Source: an uncultured Pseudomonadota bacterium
GTDB lineage: Bacteria; Pseudomonadota; Alphaproteobacteria; RF32; CAG-239
Direction: 5' to 3'
Assembly (NCBI GenBank): GCA_902494875.1
Contig: CABUUO010000007.1
Span: 41,454 to 105,453 of the forward strand
Length of the DNA: 64,000 nt
Within the stretch, counting starts at the first letter, position 1; each line of letters starts with the position of its first letter. Positions 8,287-16,517 of this stretch are shown here, one piece after another. Position numbers and translations under genes: made by a program. Under the pieces are notes generated by a model. The model worked only from the letters and a program-made list of their open reading frames with translations. It did no database searches and was not told the origin of the DNA.

Positions 8287-8850
8287 CTATTCAACCCTGG
8301 GCTTTGGTGCCGTCAAACGTACCTGAGCGGGCAGAAAAAACGGCTGTAAACCGGTCTCGCGGAAAAAGGCTTCGGCCTGCTGCCGCCAAGTCTCCGCATC
8401 AGTGCCCGGTTTGGAAATACTCCATACCGACACCTGGTCTTCATCCTGCGCAAGCACAATCTCAAGATTGGCCAGGCCGCTCTGGCGCAGCGCATTATGC
8501 AGATTATAAGTCAAATGGAGCAGACTCTCTCCCTTCACTTCTGCGTAACACTGCACACCGGATTCGGAACCGGCAAACGCCGCATCGGAAGACACCGGCA
8601 TCTGTCCTTGAAAAGCACCGGCATAAAGAACCTCTGCAATATGCGAAACATCACCGTCTTCAGCCAGATAGAGCACGCCGTAACGTTCATCTTCGCGTCT
8701 GGCATCAATCCATACCGCCGGAACCACCGCACCGGGCAGGCCGTGCGCTGCAATAATTCCCTCTACAAAGTTTTTGAACTCTTCCGTCGACATTGTTCTG
8801 TGAGCATTGTCAACAGACTTACCTGAATTGTTTTTCAAAAAAGCAATCAT
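8287..8850 (-). CDS. Unknown 187-aa protein, cluster family member A
   Basis: No family is recognised. It appears to be two alpha/beta halves. The first contains AVVPAVWIDAR and a strand-helix (YGVLYLAEDGDVSHIAEVLY). The second ends in a pattern of a helix with Trp (DAETWRQQAEAFFRETG) followed by LQPFFLP. The protein ending at 11342 shows the same order (VVPAVCVY ... AAWQAIVATICEKIG then AQPRFEQ), which suggests paralogy. There is no signal peptide or membrane segment. No purine-rich ribosome site precedes the ATG; the leader is A/T-rich and contains TAACTTAAAA. Confidence 0.65.
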   Translation of the reverse strand: MIAFLKNNSGKSVDNAHRTMSTEEFKNFVEGIIAAHGLPGAVVPAVWIDARREDERYGVLYLAEDGDVSHIAEVLYAGAFQGQMPVSSDAAFAGSESGVQCYAEVKGESLLHLTYNLHNALRQSGLANLEIVLAQDEDQVSVWSISKPGTDAETWRQQAEAFFRETGLQPFFLPAQVRLTAPKPRVE

Positions 8851-8903
8851 AGTCTGATTTGTTTTAAGTTAGTAATAGGAATAAAAATCTCTGTGTACTT
8901 TTC

Positions 8904-8932
8904 TTCCTAGCCAAAATTTTGTCTAATGTCAA
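8904..8932 (-). promoter_or_regulatory. Possible promoter of the 8850 gene
   Basis: On the minus strand a perfect TTGACA -35 is followed after 17 bases by TAGGAA, a poor -10. The gene starts about 55 bases downstream. Confidence 0.4.
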
Positions 8933-8942
8933 CTGTTTATTA

Positions 8943-8980
8943 CAAAAAACAAAGGCAGCCTCTTCCGAGGCTGCCTTTAT
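8943..8980 (-). terminator. Terminator of the 8994-9500 gene
   Basis: A 12-base-pair perfect stem AAAGGCAGCCTC/GAGGCTGCCTTT with loop TTCC and a T-rich tail on the minus strand. Confidence 0.9.
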
Positions 8981-8993
8981 ATAATATATGTTC

Positions 8994-9500
8994 TCAACCG
9001 AAAATTTCCCGGCAGGGAACAAGCCGTATGTCGGCATCAGCAAACGCTGTCTTAAGATACTGCGGCACCGAAGTCACCCGACGGCGCAGCAAGACATAGC
9101 TCGGCGTTTTTTCTTCATCCGCGGGGAAAACAATGTTCAGCAGCACCGGCGCTGTATGCACCAGCCGTTTCAAAGCATCCTCACTGATTTTTCGTTTAGA
9201 TTCTATCTCCAGCACTCCCTCAAAACCAAAGCGCTGCAAACAGACACCGTATTTTCTGAGCCTTTGCAGATATCCAAACAGAAATGCGCGGCATTCCTTG
9301 AGCGAACAAGGCGGATTATCGGCATTTTTCAGCATAGAAATCACCAAAAACAAACTCTCCGGATAGGGAAAGCAAGACCATACCCGCACCGGAACGACCT
9401 CATAGTCAAACAAGGTTTCACGCTCCAACAAACGCTTCAAATATTCGGCATCTATAGGCTTTCGACCGTTTTTAGAACCGACTAACGAATAATTTTTCAT
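8994..9500 (-). CDS. Unknown 168-aa protein, cluster family member B
   Basis: No family is recognised. The N-terminal part has EVVPVRVWSCFPYPES followed by a hydrophobic strand and a long helix (ECRAFLFGYLQRLRKYG). It shares the VVP-x-x-V motif and strand-helix order with the proteins at 8287 and 11342, but similarity is weak. It is soluble, with no signal peptide. It is transcribed alone with a private terminator, and the start (ATG after TTATTTT) has no Shine-Dalgarno sequence, like the other members of the cluster. Confidence 0.6.
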   Translation of the reverse strand: MKNYSLVGSKNGRKPIDAEYLKRLLERETLFDYEVVPVRVWSCFPYPESLFLVISMLKNADNPPCSLKECRAFLFGYLQRLRKYGVCLQRFGFEGVLEIESKRKISEDALKRLVHTAPVLLNIVFPADEEKTPSYVLLRRRVTSVPQYLKTAFADADIRLVPCREIFG

Positions 9501-9523
9501 AAAATAATTTTTTTGTTAAGCAA

Positions 9524-9555
9524 TAAAAAAGGATGGTTTTTCAGCCACCCTTTCT
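9524..9555 (-). terminator. Terminator of the 9586-10119 gene
   Basis: Stem AAAGGATGG/CCACCCTTT with one mismatch and A/T-rich flanks, about 30 bases past the stop codon. Confidence 0.6.
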
Positions 9556-9585
9556 GTTTCAGTTACCCCTGAGGATAAAACGTCA

Positions 9586-10119
9586 TTAAACCTTTCTCAT
9601 CCAAACATTTCGGAAACAAGGCTGTCCAAACCCGTTTTTACGACAAAATTCACCCAGGCTTTTCTGCCAGTAATCCAGATTCGGATGCACGCGGCTTTTT
9701 ACGGAAGCTGCGGCAGTCATGTAAAAATGACCGTCTTTTTCATACACCGCATAATTGCTTTTCAGCGGCTTGGGCGCTTCTGCGTCACGCACGGCGCATA
9801 AAGCCTCAACCAAACTTGCGGCCGGAACTTCAACGTTGACCAAACGCCCCTGAACAAATTCTCTGGCAGGACAGGTAAACATCTCAAGGCGCGCCGCCAA
9901 AACAATCGGATAATAGGCAAAACTGTTGCATGCCTTAATGGCGGTTACGGCATCCTGAAAACTATCAGTCTCAATGCCATAATCATACTGACCACACTTG
10001 ATTCCATTGTCCAGAGCCGGATAAGCATCAATGTTCACACCGAAGCTTTTCAGTTTGGCAAGCTGCTCGTGAAAATATTTTTCACTGCCCACGGTAACAA
10101 AAAAAGCAAAATTTCTCAT
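9586..10119 (-). CDS. Unknown 177-aa protein, cluster family member C
   Basis: No family is recognised. It opens with a strand (MRNFAFFVTVG) and ends with NLDYWQKSLGEFCRKNG then FGQPCFRNVWM, the same Trp-helix-Gly-(Q)P-aromatic pattern as members A and D. The start at 10119 is preferred; the longer frame would use TTG at 10158 without any ribosome site. The leader shares TTAACTTAAAA with member A. There is no signal peptide. Its neighbours suggest it belongs to a lineage-specific tandem family of unknown role. Confidence 0.6.
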   Translation of the reverse strand: MRNFAFFVTVGSEKYFHEQLAKLKSFGVNIDAYPALDNGIKCGQYDYGIETDSFQDAVTAIKACNSFAYYPIVLAARLEMFTCPAREFVQGRLVNVEVPAASLVEALCAVRDAEAPKPLKSNYAVYEKDGHFYMTAAASVKSRVHPNLDYWQKSLGEFCRKNGFGQPCFRNVWMRKV

Positions 10120-10218
10120 TTTTGAAAATTTTAAGTTAATAAATCTAAAAAAATACAAAACTTCTTTTGTTTTATCACATTTTTAGACAAAATCAACATT
10201 TATCTTACTCTGCAAAAA

Positions 10219-10251
10219 AATAAGGGAAGGTTTTACCCTCCCCCATTATTT
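10219..10251 (-). terminator. Weak hairpin after the 10258-11223 gene
   Basis: AATAAGGGAAGG faces CCCTCCCCCATTATT with mismatches and an A-run upstream, so it gives a T-run on the minus strand. Confidence 0.5.
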
Positions 10252-10257
10252 TTACAA

Positions 10258-11223
10258 TCAGACAATCATCTGGTCAACCGTACGGGCTGTCAGACGCAGT
10301 TCGTCCTGCGTCATCACACGTCCGCGCGGACTGCCGCCGATGACTTCTCTGCCGCCGAAACCGTTGTTCCCCGACAGGCCGAAAACTGTGTTCAACCGGG
10401 CAAAAACATTTTTCAGTCCGCCCAAACCGAACAATTTCTCAGCCACGCGCTGATTGGGACAGCCGATGGTAATGTTGCCGGCATTTTCAACCAGGGATAT
10501 CACAACCGGATTATCCCAGCCGTCAATGTGTCCCGGACAATCTTCATCGTCCCGGCGCTGATACCATTCGTTGAAACCGAAAACCCGGCTTCCGTTAATC
10601 AGCATCACCGCCCCGAATTTCTCGCCGCGTTCCCGAAGATCAAGCAAAGCGTTATCCACTCGGCTGTTTTCCAGTTCTGCCGCCATTTTTATAAACGGAG
10701 CGGCATTGCGGTTAGTCAACAGCCAGCGCCACCCCTGAATTGCGGCCAAAGCCGACAGTTCGTCCTCGGCGCCGTTGCCGTACATTGCATTCCATGTCAC
10801 CAATACCTCTCCGAACGGCATTGACAAGATATCCCGGCCGATCGGATCCGTATCGACAATGGCAATCGTTTCTGCCAGTGCAGACACGTCTTTTTGCCAT
10901 ACGGCACGCAAATTTTCCGGCAGCTGCTCGGCATATCTGTTGTCCGGATGCGGAAGCAAGCCGGACAGAGCGGCAATCGCAAATGTGTTGTCAGCGTCAA
11001 TATGGTTGACAACAAACGGTTTGTCTGTGTTCCGTCCGAAAAAATCTCGATAGGCGCGAATGGCCACGCTCTCAAGATGCGACATCTCGCCGTGATGGTC
11101 CATCTGCAAACCGTCAACCACGGACTTGCAGCCAAAACTGCATTCCACTGGAACCGCGGCTCCTGATTTAACGATTAAATCAACATCATTAAAATTTTTT
11201 CTCATGATAACTTTCAGGTTCAT
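10258..11223 (-). CDS. DHH-like phosphoesterase-related protein (321 aa)
   Basis: The sequence shows MDHHGEMSHLE (about residues 41-51), then VNHIDADNTFAIAAL (about 71-85), then IAIVDTDPIG (about 118-127). These resemble the DHH and DxD metal-binding motifs of DHH-family phosphoesterases, although the DHH motif precedes the DADx motif, the reverse of the usual order. The C-terminal NGFGGREVIGGSPRG resembles the glycine-rich DHHA1 substrate loop. Known relatives hydrolyse oligonucleotides, cyclic dinucleotides or polyphosphate. A second in-frame ATG at 11205 is an alternative start. It lies within the cluster of single-gene units. The family call is inference from motifs. Confidence 0.55.
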   Translation of the reverse strand: MNLKVIMRKNFNDVDLIVKSGAAVPVECSFGCKSVVDGLQMDHHGEMSHLESVAIRAYRDFFGRNTDKPFVVNHIDADNTFAIAALSGLLPHPDNRYAEQLPENLRAVWQKDVSALAETIAIVDTDPIGRDILSMPFGEVLVTWNAMYGNGAEDELSALAAIQGWRWLLTNRNAAPFIKMAAELENSRVDNALLDLRERGEKFGAVMLINGSRVFGFNEWYQRRDDEDCPGHIDGWDNPVVISLVENAGNITIGCPNQRVAEKLFGLGGLKNVFARLNTVFGLSGNNGFGGREVIGGSPRGRVMTQDELRLTARTVDQMIV

Positions 11224-11278
11224 AATTATAATTTTAAAAATAAATTCGCAATCTTCAGGCGTCGCGAAATAACCTTTT

Positions 11279-11309
11279 AAAAAGGAAGGGAAATATCTCC
11301 CTTCCTTTG
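11279..11309 (-). terminator. Terminator of the 11342-11941 gene
   Basis: An 11-base-pair perfect stem AAAGGAAGGGA/TCCCTTCCTTT with a short A/T loop. Confidence 0.85.
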
Positions 11310-11341
11310 ATAGAACTCCGTAAAGAGTATGACCGCTTCAA

Positions 11342-11941
11342 TCACTCTGCATCCCGCAGATAATTGAATCCAATTTGTTCAAACCGAGGCTGTGCCCCGA
11401 TTTTTTCACAAATTGTTGCAACTATGGCCTGCCAAGCGGCAAAATCCTGGACAAAGGCCGGATTGGCCTCTGCCGAGATAAGCAATTGCCCGTCTCCCGT
11501 TTCTGCGATACCGCAGGAAACATAGGTACCGGTTGCAGCAAACTGCTCGGCAGCTGCTTCTTGCCACAAGGCGCCGATTTCGCGAAGATCACCCTGAGCC
11601 TCGGCTTCAAAGCCGACTGTCGGAGTTCCTACCTCCGGCAAACCAACGCTAAGCGTCGACTGCTTCAGGGCTACGCGCAACTTCTCAGCTAGCGTAAGAA
11701 TCCCTTCGGGATTTCCTTGCAGCATAAAAGCTCCCACCGGCTCACCGCCTTTCGGGCACCCCCAGTCAGTGTGATAAACACACACAGCCGGAACCACCGT
11801 TACGGCTTCAGCCCCCAAAGATTGGAGAGCATTAGCAACAGCTTCAGCGGCATTCTCAGGAGTGGCTGTATTTCCCTCTCCCTGATAACCGCTTACAAGC
11901 CCGCAGTATACCATAGATGTTGCACTCAGTGTATTTGCCAT
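11342..11941 (-). CDS. Unknown 199-aa protein, cluster family member D
   Basis: No family is recognised. Ala-rich and soluble. It has AEAVTVVPAVCVYHTDWG, then PVGAFMLQGNPEGILTLAEKLRVAL, and in the second half a strand pair and helix ending AAWQAIVATICEKIGAQPRFEQ. The order of elements matches member A at 8287, supporting a duplicated family. There is no signal peptide and no ribosome site before the ATG. It has a strong private terminator. It is the first unit of the minus-strand cluster, next to a 760-base stretch without genes. Confidence 0.65.
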   Translation of the reverse strand: MANTLSATSMVYCGLVSGYQGEGNTATPENAAEAVANALQSLGAEAVTVVPAVCVYHTDWGCPKGGEPVGAFMLQGNPEGILTLAEKLRVALKQSTLSVGLPEVGTPTVGFEAEAQGDLREIGALWQEAAAEQFAATGTYVSCGIAETGDGQLLISAEANPAFVQDFAAWQAIVATICEKIGAQPRFEQIGFNYLRDAE

Positions 11942-12701
11942 AATCTTACGATTTTGACGCTTACACGCTTTCAGTCAAAGCCTTACATTTTTGAAGATTT
12001 CAAATTTCGTTGACAGGGATTAATTTGTTTTGATAAGCCTCACATCCTTGATGTTCGGGGGGGCGGTTTGCAACTTGCCCGGTAGATAAAATCTACTATC
12101 TGTTAATTCAGATATCAAATTAATATGTTAACTTCCTTCGCTTTCAAAAACTTATCTCAATAACCTATTGCGCATAAGTTGTTTCCAAGTTATCAAAAAG
12201 GTGCCTAAAAGCCTTAGTGACAACCCTTCAACATTACTAAAATAAAAACCCCGCAGTCATAAATGCAAAAACATTTAAGAAAGATAAGCCCGGGAGACAA
12301 TCCTTTCGGAATATAAACTTGCTTTGTCAAAGGCAAGTTTGTAGTCCCCGAGGGGGTATATTATTTCAGTCACTATATTTTAAATGTTCAAACTCTATAT
12401 AAAATAAAATCCGAACCAAACATAATAACCTATCATAATATCAACTACGATTACAAATATAGCATAATTCCATAACCCCGTCTAGACAAATTTTTTACAT
12501 TTATCTTCAATCGGGCCATTGACCAATCGCCAAAAATATGCTATTTTACCAGCACATTCGGCGATATGCAGACTTTTCAAAAGCTTGCACATCGCTTTTT
12601 TTAGACACAAAAAAATCTTATTTCCACCATCGTAAAATATTGTTGAATCCAACGCCCGATTGTTTTATAAAAAACAAATATGCTTAACCGGAATAAAAAA
12701 G
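11942..12701. other. 760-base stretch without a gene, with several hairpins
   Basis: No convincing ORF on either strand. Perfect small inverted repeats are present: GTAGAT/ATCTAC (near 12092), ATCTG/CAGAT (near 12109), AAACTTGC/GCAAGTTT (12315-12342) and CCCC-GA-GGGG (near 12350), plus a seven-G run near 12060. The clustering of G/C-rich stems in an A/T-rich background suggests one or two structured RNAs or a long leader for the minus-strand gene at 11941. I could not match it to tmRNA, RNase P, SRP or 6S RNA motifs. The leader of rnd is at the right end. Confidence 0.45.
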
Positions 12702-13907
12702 ATGATACACTTAATTGAAACCACCGACGATCTGAAAGAATTCTGCCACCACCTTAAAACCCAAAAATTCATCACCGTCGACTTGGAGTTTCTGCGCGAA
12801 AAGACCTATTATGCCGAACTCTGTCTGATTCAGGTCGGAACCCCGGAGCAGGCTGCCATCATTGATCCGATGTCAAAAAAGCTCATAATGGATTGCTTCT
12901 TTGACATTCTGCAAGACCCTGCCATCGTTAAAGTTTTTCATTCAGGGCGCCAAGATATTGAAATCTTGTATTTTTTAACCGGGAAAACACCGTTTCCCAT
13001 TTTTGACACTCAAATTGCGGCTCAGGTCTGTGGTTATGGAGAATCACCCAGCTATGAAAGTCTGGTCAACAGTATTCTCAAGCTTGAGCTGGACAAATCC
13101 TGCCGTTTTACCAACTGGAGTAACCGACCGCTAAACCCCAAACAGCTTGAATATGCCCTGAGCGACGTAACGCATCTGGTTCATATTTACGAATATTTCA
13201 AGCAAGAACTCCAAAAATCCGGACGCGAAAGCTGGTTTCAGGATGAAATTGACACGCTCTGCGATCCCCAAACCTACTATGTCAATCCCGAAGATGCCTG
13301 GCAGAAGATAAAACACCGCTCGCATAACGCCCGTTTTCTGACCGTTCTTCGCGAGCTGGCTGCCTGGCGTGAAAAACGCGCTCAGCTTAAAAACACCCCG
13401 CGTCAATCCATCATCAAAGACGACTGCCTGTTGAACATCGCCGCCAGCTGTCCCCAGACCCCCGAAGAACTGGCCCAGATCCGCAATATCCGCAAAGATG
13501 TTGTCAACGGCAAACTTGCTGGAGAAATTTTGGATGTTCTCTCTTTCTGTCGCGGCATTGCACCGGAAAACTATGTCACGCCGCCTAAAGAAAAGAACCT
13601 TTCTCACAGCTGCTCGGCGCTCTACGAGCTCCTGAAATTGCTGCTTAAAATAAGAAGTCAGGAAGAAGGTGTCGTGGCCAAACTCATTGCCGATGATGAT
13701 GAGTTGAAAATGCTTGCCTCGTTCAAAGACAAAAACAATCCGATTTTAAAAGGCTGGCGCTATGACATCTTCGGCCGCATGGCCGTGGAACTGCGCAGCG
13801 GCCGGCTCAGCATCAGTTTTGACCCCGAGAAAAAAAGTATCTGTCTAAAAGAAACAGCCCCGGAAATGGACGGGACTGTTGTAACTGCGGATGCTAAATC
13901 AGATTAA
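12702..13907 (+). CDS. rnd: Ribonuclease D
   Basis: 401 residues: an N-terminal DEDDy 3'-5' exonuclease domain followed by an HRDC domain (about 205-290) and a C-terminal tail. The metal ligands D27 and E29 lie in TVDLEF, a further Asp in FHSGRQDIEIL, and the Tyr/Asp pair in YALSDVTHL. It trims 3' ends of tRNA precursors and other stable RNAs. The ATG at 12702 is preferred to one at 12660 because the latter adds a non-homologous basic leader. It is monogenic, converging with the ArsR gene. Confidence 0.93.
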   Translation: MIHLIETTDDLKEFCHHLKTQKFITVDLEFLREKTYYAELCLIQVGTPEQAAIIDPMSKKLIMDCFFDILQDPAIVKVFHSGRQDIEILYFLTGKTPFPIFDTQIAAQVCGYGESPSYESLVNSILKLELDKSCRFTNWSNRPLNPKQLEYALSDVTHLVHIYEYFKQELQKSGRESWFQDEIDTLCDPQTYYVNPEDAWQKIKHRSHNARFLTVLRELAAWREKRAQLKNTPRQSIIKDDCLLNIAASCPQTPEELAQIRNIRKDVVNGKLAGEILDVLSFCRGIAPENYVTPPKEKNLSHSCSALYELLKLLLKIRSQEEGVVAKLIADDDELKMLASFKDKNNPILKGWRYDIFGRMAVELRSGRLSISFDPEKKSICLKETAPEMDGTVVTADAKSD

Positions 13908-13925
13908 TGTAATAACGCTTCTTGT

Positions 13926-14222
13926 TCAGCGGATTCCGTAATGATTGTTATAAACGGAGTCCAGAAAATTCAGCATCTTGATAACCTTGTCGCTCTTAAT
14001 TGAATAAAAAATCGTCTGGGCTTCCCGGCGCGTTTTGACAATATTCTCGCTGCGGAGAATAGCAAGGTGCTGAGAAAGCGCCGATTGGCTCAGTCCCACG
14101 ATTTTTTCCATTTCACCCACGTTCAGTTCTCTTCCCTGCAGATGGAACAAAATCTCCAGTCGTTTGGGATTTCCAAGGGCTTTCAACAATCTTGACCCTT
14201 CAGCAATTGCAAAGTTTTTCAT
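13926..14222 (-). CDS. ArsR/SmtB family transcriptional regulator
   Basis: 98 residues forming one winged helix-turn-helix domain. The recognition helix is GLSQSALSQHLAILR (about 52-66) and the wing is VKTRREAQTIFYSI. It contains no cysteine at all, so the classical metal or sulfide thiol switches of this family are absent. It may respond through another ligand or act as a plain repressor. GGAGG lies eight bases before the ATG. No obvious target operon is beside it; divergent xseB begins 170 bases away, so local autoregulation is the simplest guess. Confidence 0.88.
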   Translation of the reverse strand: MKNFAIAEGSRLLKALGNPKRLEILFHLQGRELNVGEMEKIVGLSQSALSQHLAILRSENIVKTRREAQTIFYSIKSDKVIKMLNFLDSVYNNHYGIR

Positions 14223-14394
14223 TTAGACCTCCATACATTATTACATTAATAATTTAGCATATTTTCAAATACGCGGATAGTTATATTAAAACAAATTGCC
14301 ATATATATTTATATACATAATACCTAAGTTCTACTTTTAAATTGCCTTTAGCCGGAATATATAATAAAATGTTTTAGAATTTAAAGGAGAAGCC

Positions 14395-14640
14395 ATGTCC
14401 GAAAATGAAATAAATGATTTAAATTTTGAAGAGGCCATTGCCCAGCTGGAAGCCATCGTCCGCGAACTGGAAAGCGGCCGCATCAAACTTGACGACGCCG
14501 TTCTGGCGTATGAAAAAGCTGTTGCACTAAAAAAACTATGCGAAAACAAACTTAAAGACGCACAGTTAAAAATTGAAAAAATCGAAATTGCCCCCAACGG
14601 CGATCTAACCTCCGCCCCTCTGGACCATGTGGAAGAATAA
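14395..14640 (+). CDS. xseB: Exodeoxyribonuclease VII small subunit
   Basis: 81 residues, family length. It contains the conserved NFEEAIAQLEAIVRELESG and LDDAVLAYEKAVALKK helical hairpin. XseB binds XseA (not in the window) to form ExoVII, which degrades single-stranded DNA to oligonucleotides. AAAGGAGA precedes the start. Its stop overlaps the ispA start (TAATG), the common alphaproteobacterial xseB-ispA arrangement. Confidence 0.96.
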   Translation: MSENEINDLNFEEAIAQLEAIVRELESGRIKLDDAVLAYEKAVALKKLCENKLKDAQLKIEKIEIAPNGDLTSAPLDHVEE

Positions 14641-15542
14641 TGACTGACATTCAAAACCGCCTTAAAGAATTTTCTCTTCGTTTCAACGATTATATAGAAC
14701 AATTTTTTCCTCTGCCCGACGGCGCCGAAAAACGCGTTGTGGAAGCGATGAAATACTCCGTCATGAACGGCGGCAAACGCTTGCGGCCGTTTCTGGTCTG
14801 TGAAACGGCCAAACTCTTTGACATTCCGCTGTTTCCCGCCGCAGTCCAAACCGGTGCCGCGCTGGAAATGCTCCATTCCTACTCACTCATTCACGACGAT
14901 CTGCCCGCCATGGACAATGACGACCTGCGCCGCGGTAAACCAACCTGCCATAAACAGTTTGACGAAGCAACAGCCATTTTAGCCGGCGACGGACTCCTGA
15001 CTCAAAGTTTTGAACTATTAAGCCACAAGGCCGTATCGGCCGACGCCGGTGTCCGCTGCGAGCTGATCAACCTGCTGGCCAACGCGGCCGGCGCTTATAA
15101 CGGAATGATTGCCGGGCAAATGCTTGACCTTTATGCGGAAAACGCGCCGCAGGATACGGACGGCGAACGCCTGATAAAACGTATTGAAGAAATGAAAACC
15201 GGCCGTTTAATTCGCTATGCCTGTGAAGCCGGAGCCATTTTGGGTCGTGCGTCGATGGAAGAACGGCTCGCCGTTATCAGTTATGCACGCAAAATCGGCG
15301 TTGCTTTCCAAATTGCCGATGATATTCTTGACGTCGAAGGTTCTCAGGAACTTATGGGAAAAACGCTGAACAAAGACGCCGCACAGGGCAAAGCCACCTT
15401 TGTCAGTCTGTACGGATTGGAAAAAGCCCGCCAAATGGCCAAAGAACTGATTGAAGAAGCCAAAGCTTCACTCGGCATATTCTCCATGCGGGCGCAAACT
15501 CTCAAAGATCTGGCAGACTTCATCATTGAGCGCCGCTCATAA
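14640..15542 (+). CDS. ispA: Farnesyl diphosphate synthase (polyprenyl synthetase)
   Basis: 300 residues. The first Asp-rich motif is DDLPAMDNDDLRRGKPT (about 84-100) and the second is DDILDVEG (about 225-232). The MNGGKRLRP segment near residue 41 binds the diphosphate. It condenses isopentenyl diphosphate with allylic primers to make geranyl and farnesyl diphosphate for ubiquinone and undecaprenyl lipid synthesis. It is translationally coupled to xseB. The usual downstream dxs is not present here; a terminator follows instead. Confidence 0.95.
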   Translation: MTDIQNRLKEFSLRFNDYIEQFFPLPDGAEKRVVEAMKYSVMNGGKRLRPFLVCETAKLFDIPLFPAAVQTGAALEMLHSYSLIHDDLPAMDNDDLRRGKPTCHKQFDEATAILAGDGLLTQSFELLSHKAVSADAGVRCELINLLANAAGAYNGMIAGQMLDLYAENAPQDTDGERLIKRIEEMKTGRLIRYACEAGAILGRASMEERLAVISYARKIGVAFQIADDILDVEGSQELMGKTLNKDAAQGKATFVSLYGLEKARQMAKELIEEAKASLGIFSMRAQTLKDLADFIIERRS

Positions 15543-15563
15543 TTACTTTGCTGCCAAAAACGC

Positions 15564-15595
15564 AAAAAAAAGGGGGTGACAAACACCCCCTTTTC
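15564..15595. terminator. Bidirectional terminator between ispA and the DsbA-like gene
   Basis: An 11-base-pair stem AAAAGGGGGTG/CACCCCCTTTT with loop ACAAA serves converging transcription units. Confidence 0.92.
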
Positions 15596-15615
15596 TCAAA
15601 ACCTGATACAGGCTC

Positions 15616-16341
15616 TTATTTTTTGGCGGCATCAATTTCAGATTGGATAACGTTTTCATCCAAAGTCTGAACCATTTTGCCGTTGATAATCAGAGCCGGA
15701 ACACCGTTAACCTGAATTCTGCTGGCCAAATCAGAAGTGTCTTTCATAATCTGGTTGACTCTCTCAGAATTCATATCGGCTTTCATTTGTTCCAGATCAA
15801 TGCCGTTCTTGACAGCCAACTCATCAACTTTTGCTTCCGTCAGCAAACCGTTGTTGGTCATCATGGCATTCCAGAAACCGGCATATTTGCCCTGCAGATT
15901 GGCAGCCAGGGCAGCCTTCGCGGCATAGTTGGAAACCGGAGCAACAAAAGCCAGTTCTTTCAAAACGACTTTAACATCCGGATTTTTGGCAATGATATTC
16001 TGCATCGTGGGGTGCAGTCTGTGGCAGTAGCCGCAGGAGAAGTCAAAAAATTCGACTACCGTAATGGCTCCGTCTTTATTGCCGACAACCGGAGAGTCCG
16101 GATTATTGACAATGGCGTCCATATTGTCGTCAATCAGTTTCTGAGCTTCGGCCAGAGCGTTTTCTCTCATTTTCTGCTCATAGTTCTGCATGGCGTTAAT
16201 AATGATTTCCGGATTGTTGTTAAGGGTCTCAGCCACATCAACCGGCTTGTTCTTATTGCAGCACAGGATGCACATTACCAAAGCGGCAATGGCAACAACC
16301 AGAGCAACAACGGAAACAACTAAAGAATTGATTTTATTCAT
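15616..16341 (-). CDS. Membrane-anchored DsbA-family thiol oxidoreductase
   Basis: 241 residues. An N-terminal uncleaved membrane anchor (residues 7-28, ending in a Cys-rich stretch) is followed by a helical linker and a thioredoxin/DsbA domain. The active site CGYC is at 103-106 in EFFDFSCGYCHRLHP, and a cis-Pro loop NGVPALIING is near 217. It should act in the periplasm as a disulfide oxidase or isomerase; this group is closer to ScsC/Com1-like proteins than to E. coli DsbA. The cysteine cluster at the end of the membrane anchor (LVMCILCC) is unusual and could be acylated. Confidence 0.9.
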   Translation of the reverse strand: MNKINSLVVSVVALVVAIAALVMCILCCNKNKPVDVAETLNNNPEIIINAMQNYEQKMRENALAEAQKLIDDNMDAIVNNPDSPVVGNKDGAITVVEFFDFSCGYCHRLHPTMQNIIAKNPDVKVVLKELAFVAPVSNYAAKAALAANLQGKYAGFWNAMMTNNGLLTEAKVDELAVKNGIDLEQMKADMNSERVNQIMKDTSDLASRIQVNGVPALIINGKMVQTLDENVIQSEIDAAKK

Positions 16342-16517
16342 TGTATGGTATTCCTTAAGGTTTAATTACAAATTACGAATATTAATTTAGCTAATATATA
16401 TCATATTTACAAGAGCAATTTAGAACGAAATGTTTAAAATAAGTTTACTTATAAAGCTTTTTTTTATAATTAAGAACTATAATAAATCAAATAAACATCT
16501 TTCGATAAGGACAAAAA

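Noticed and set aside
12040..12360. tmRNA, RNase P RNA, SRP RNA or 6S RNA in the gene-free stretch
   Set aside because: None of the diagnostic motifs of these RNAs could be found on either strand.
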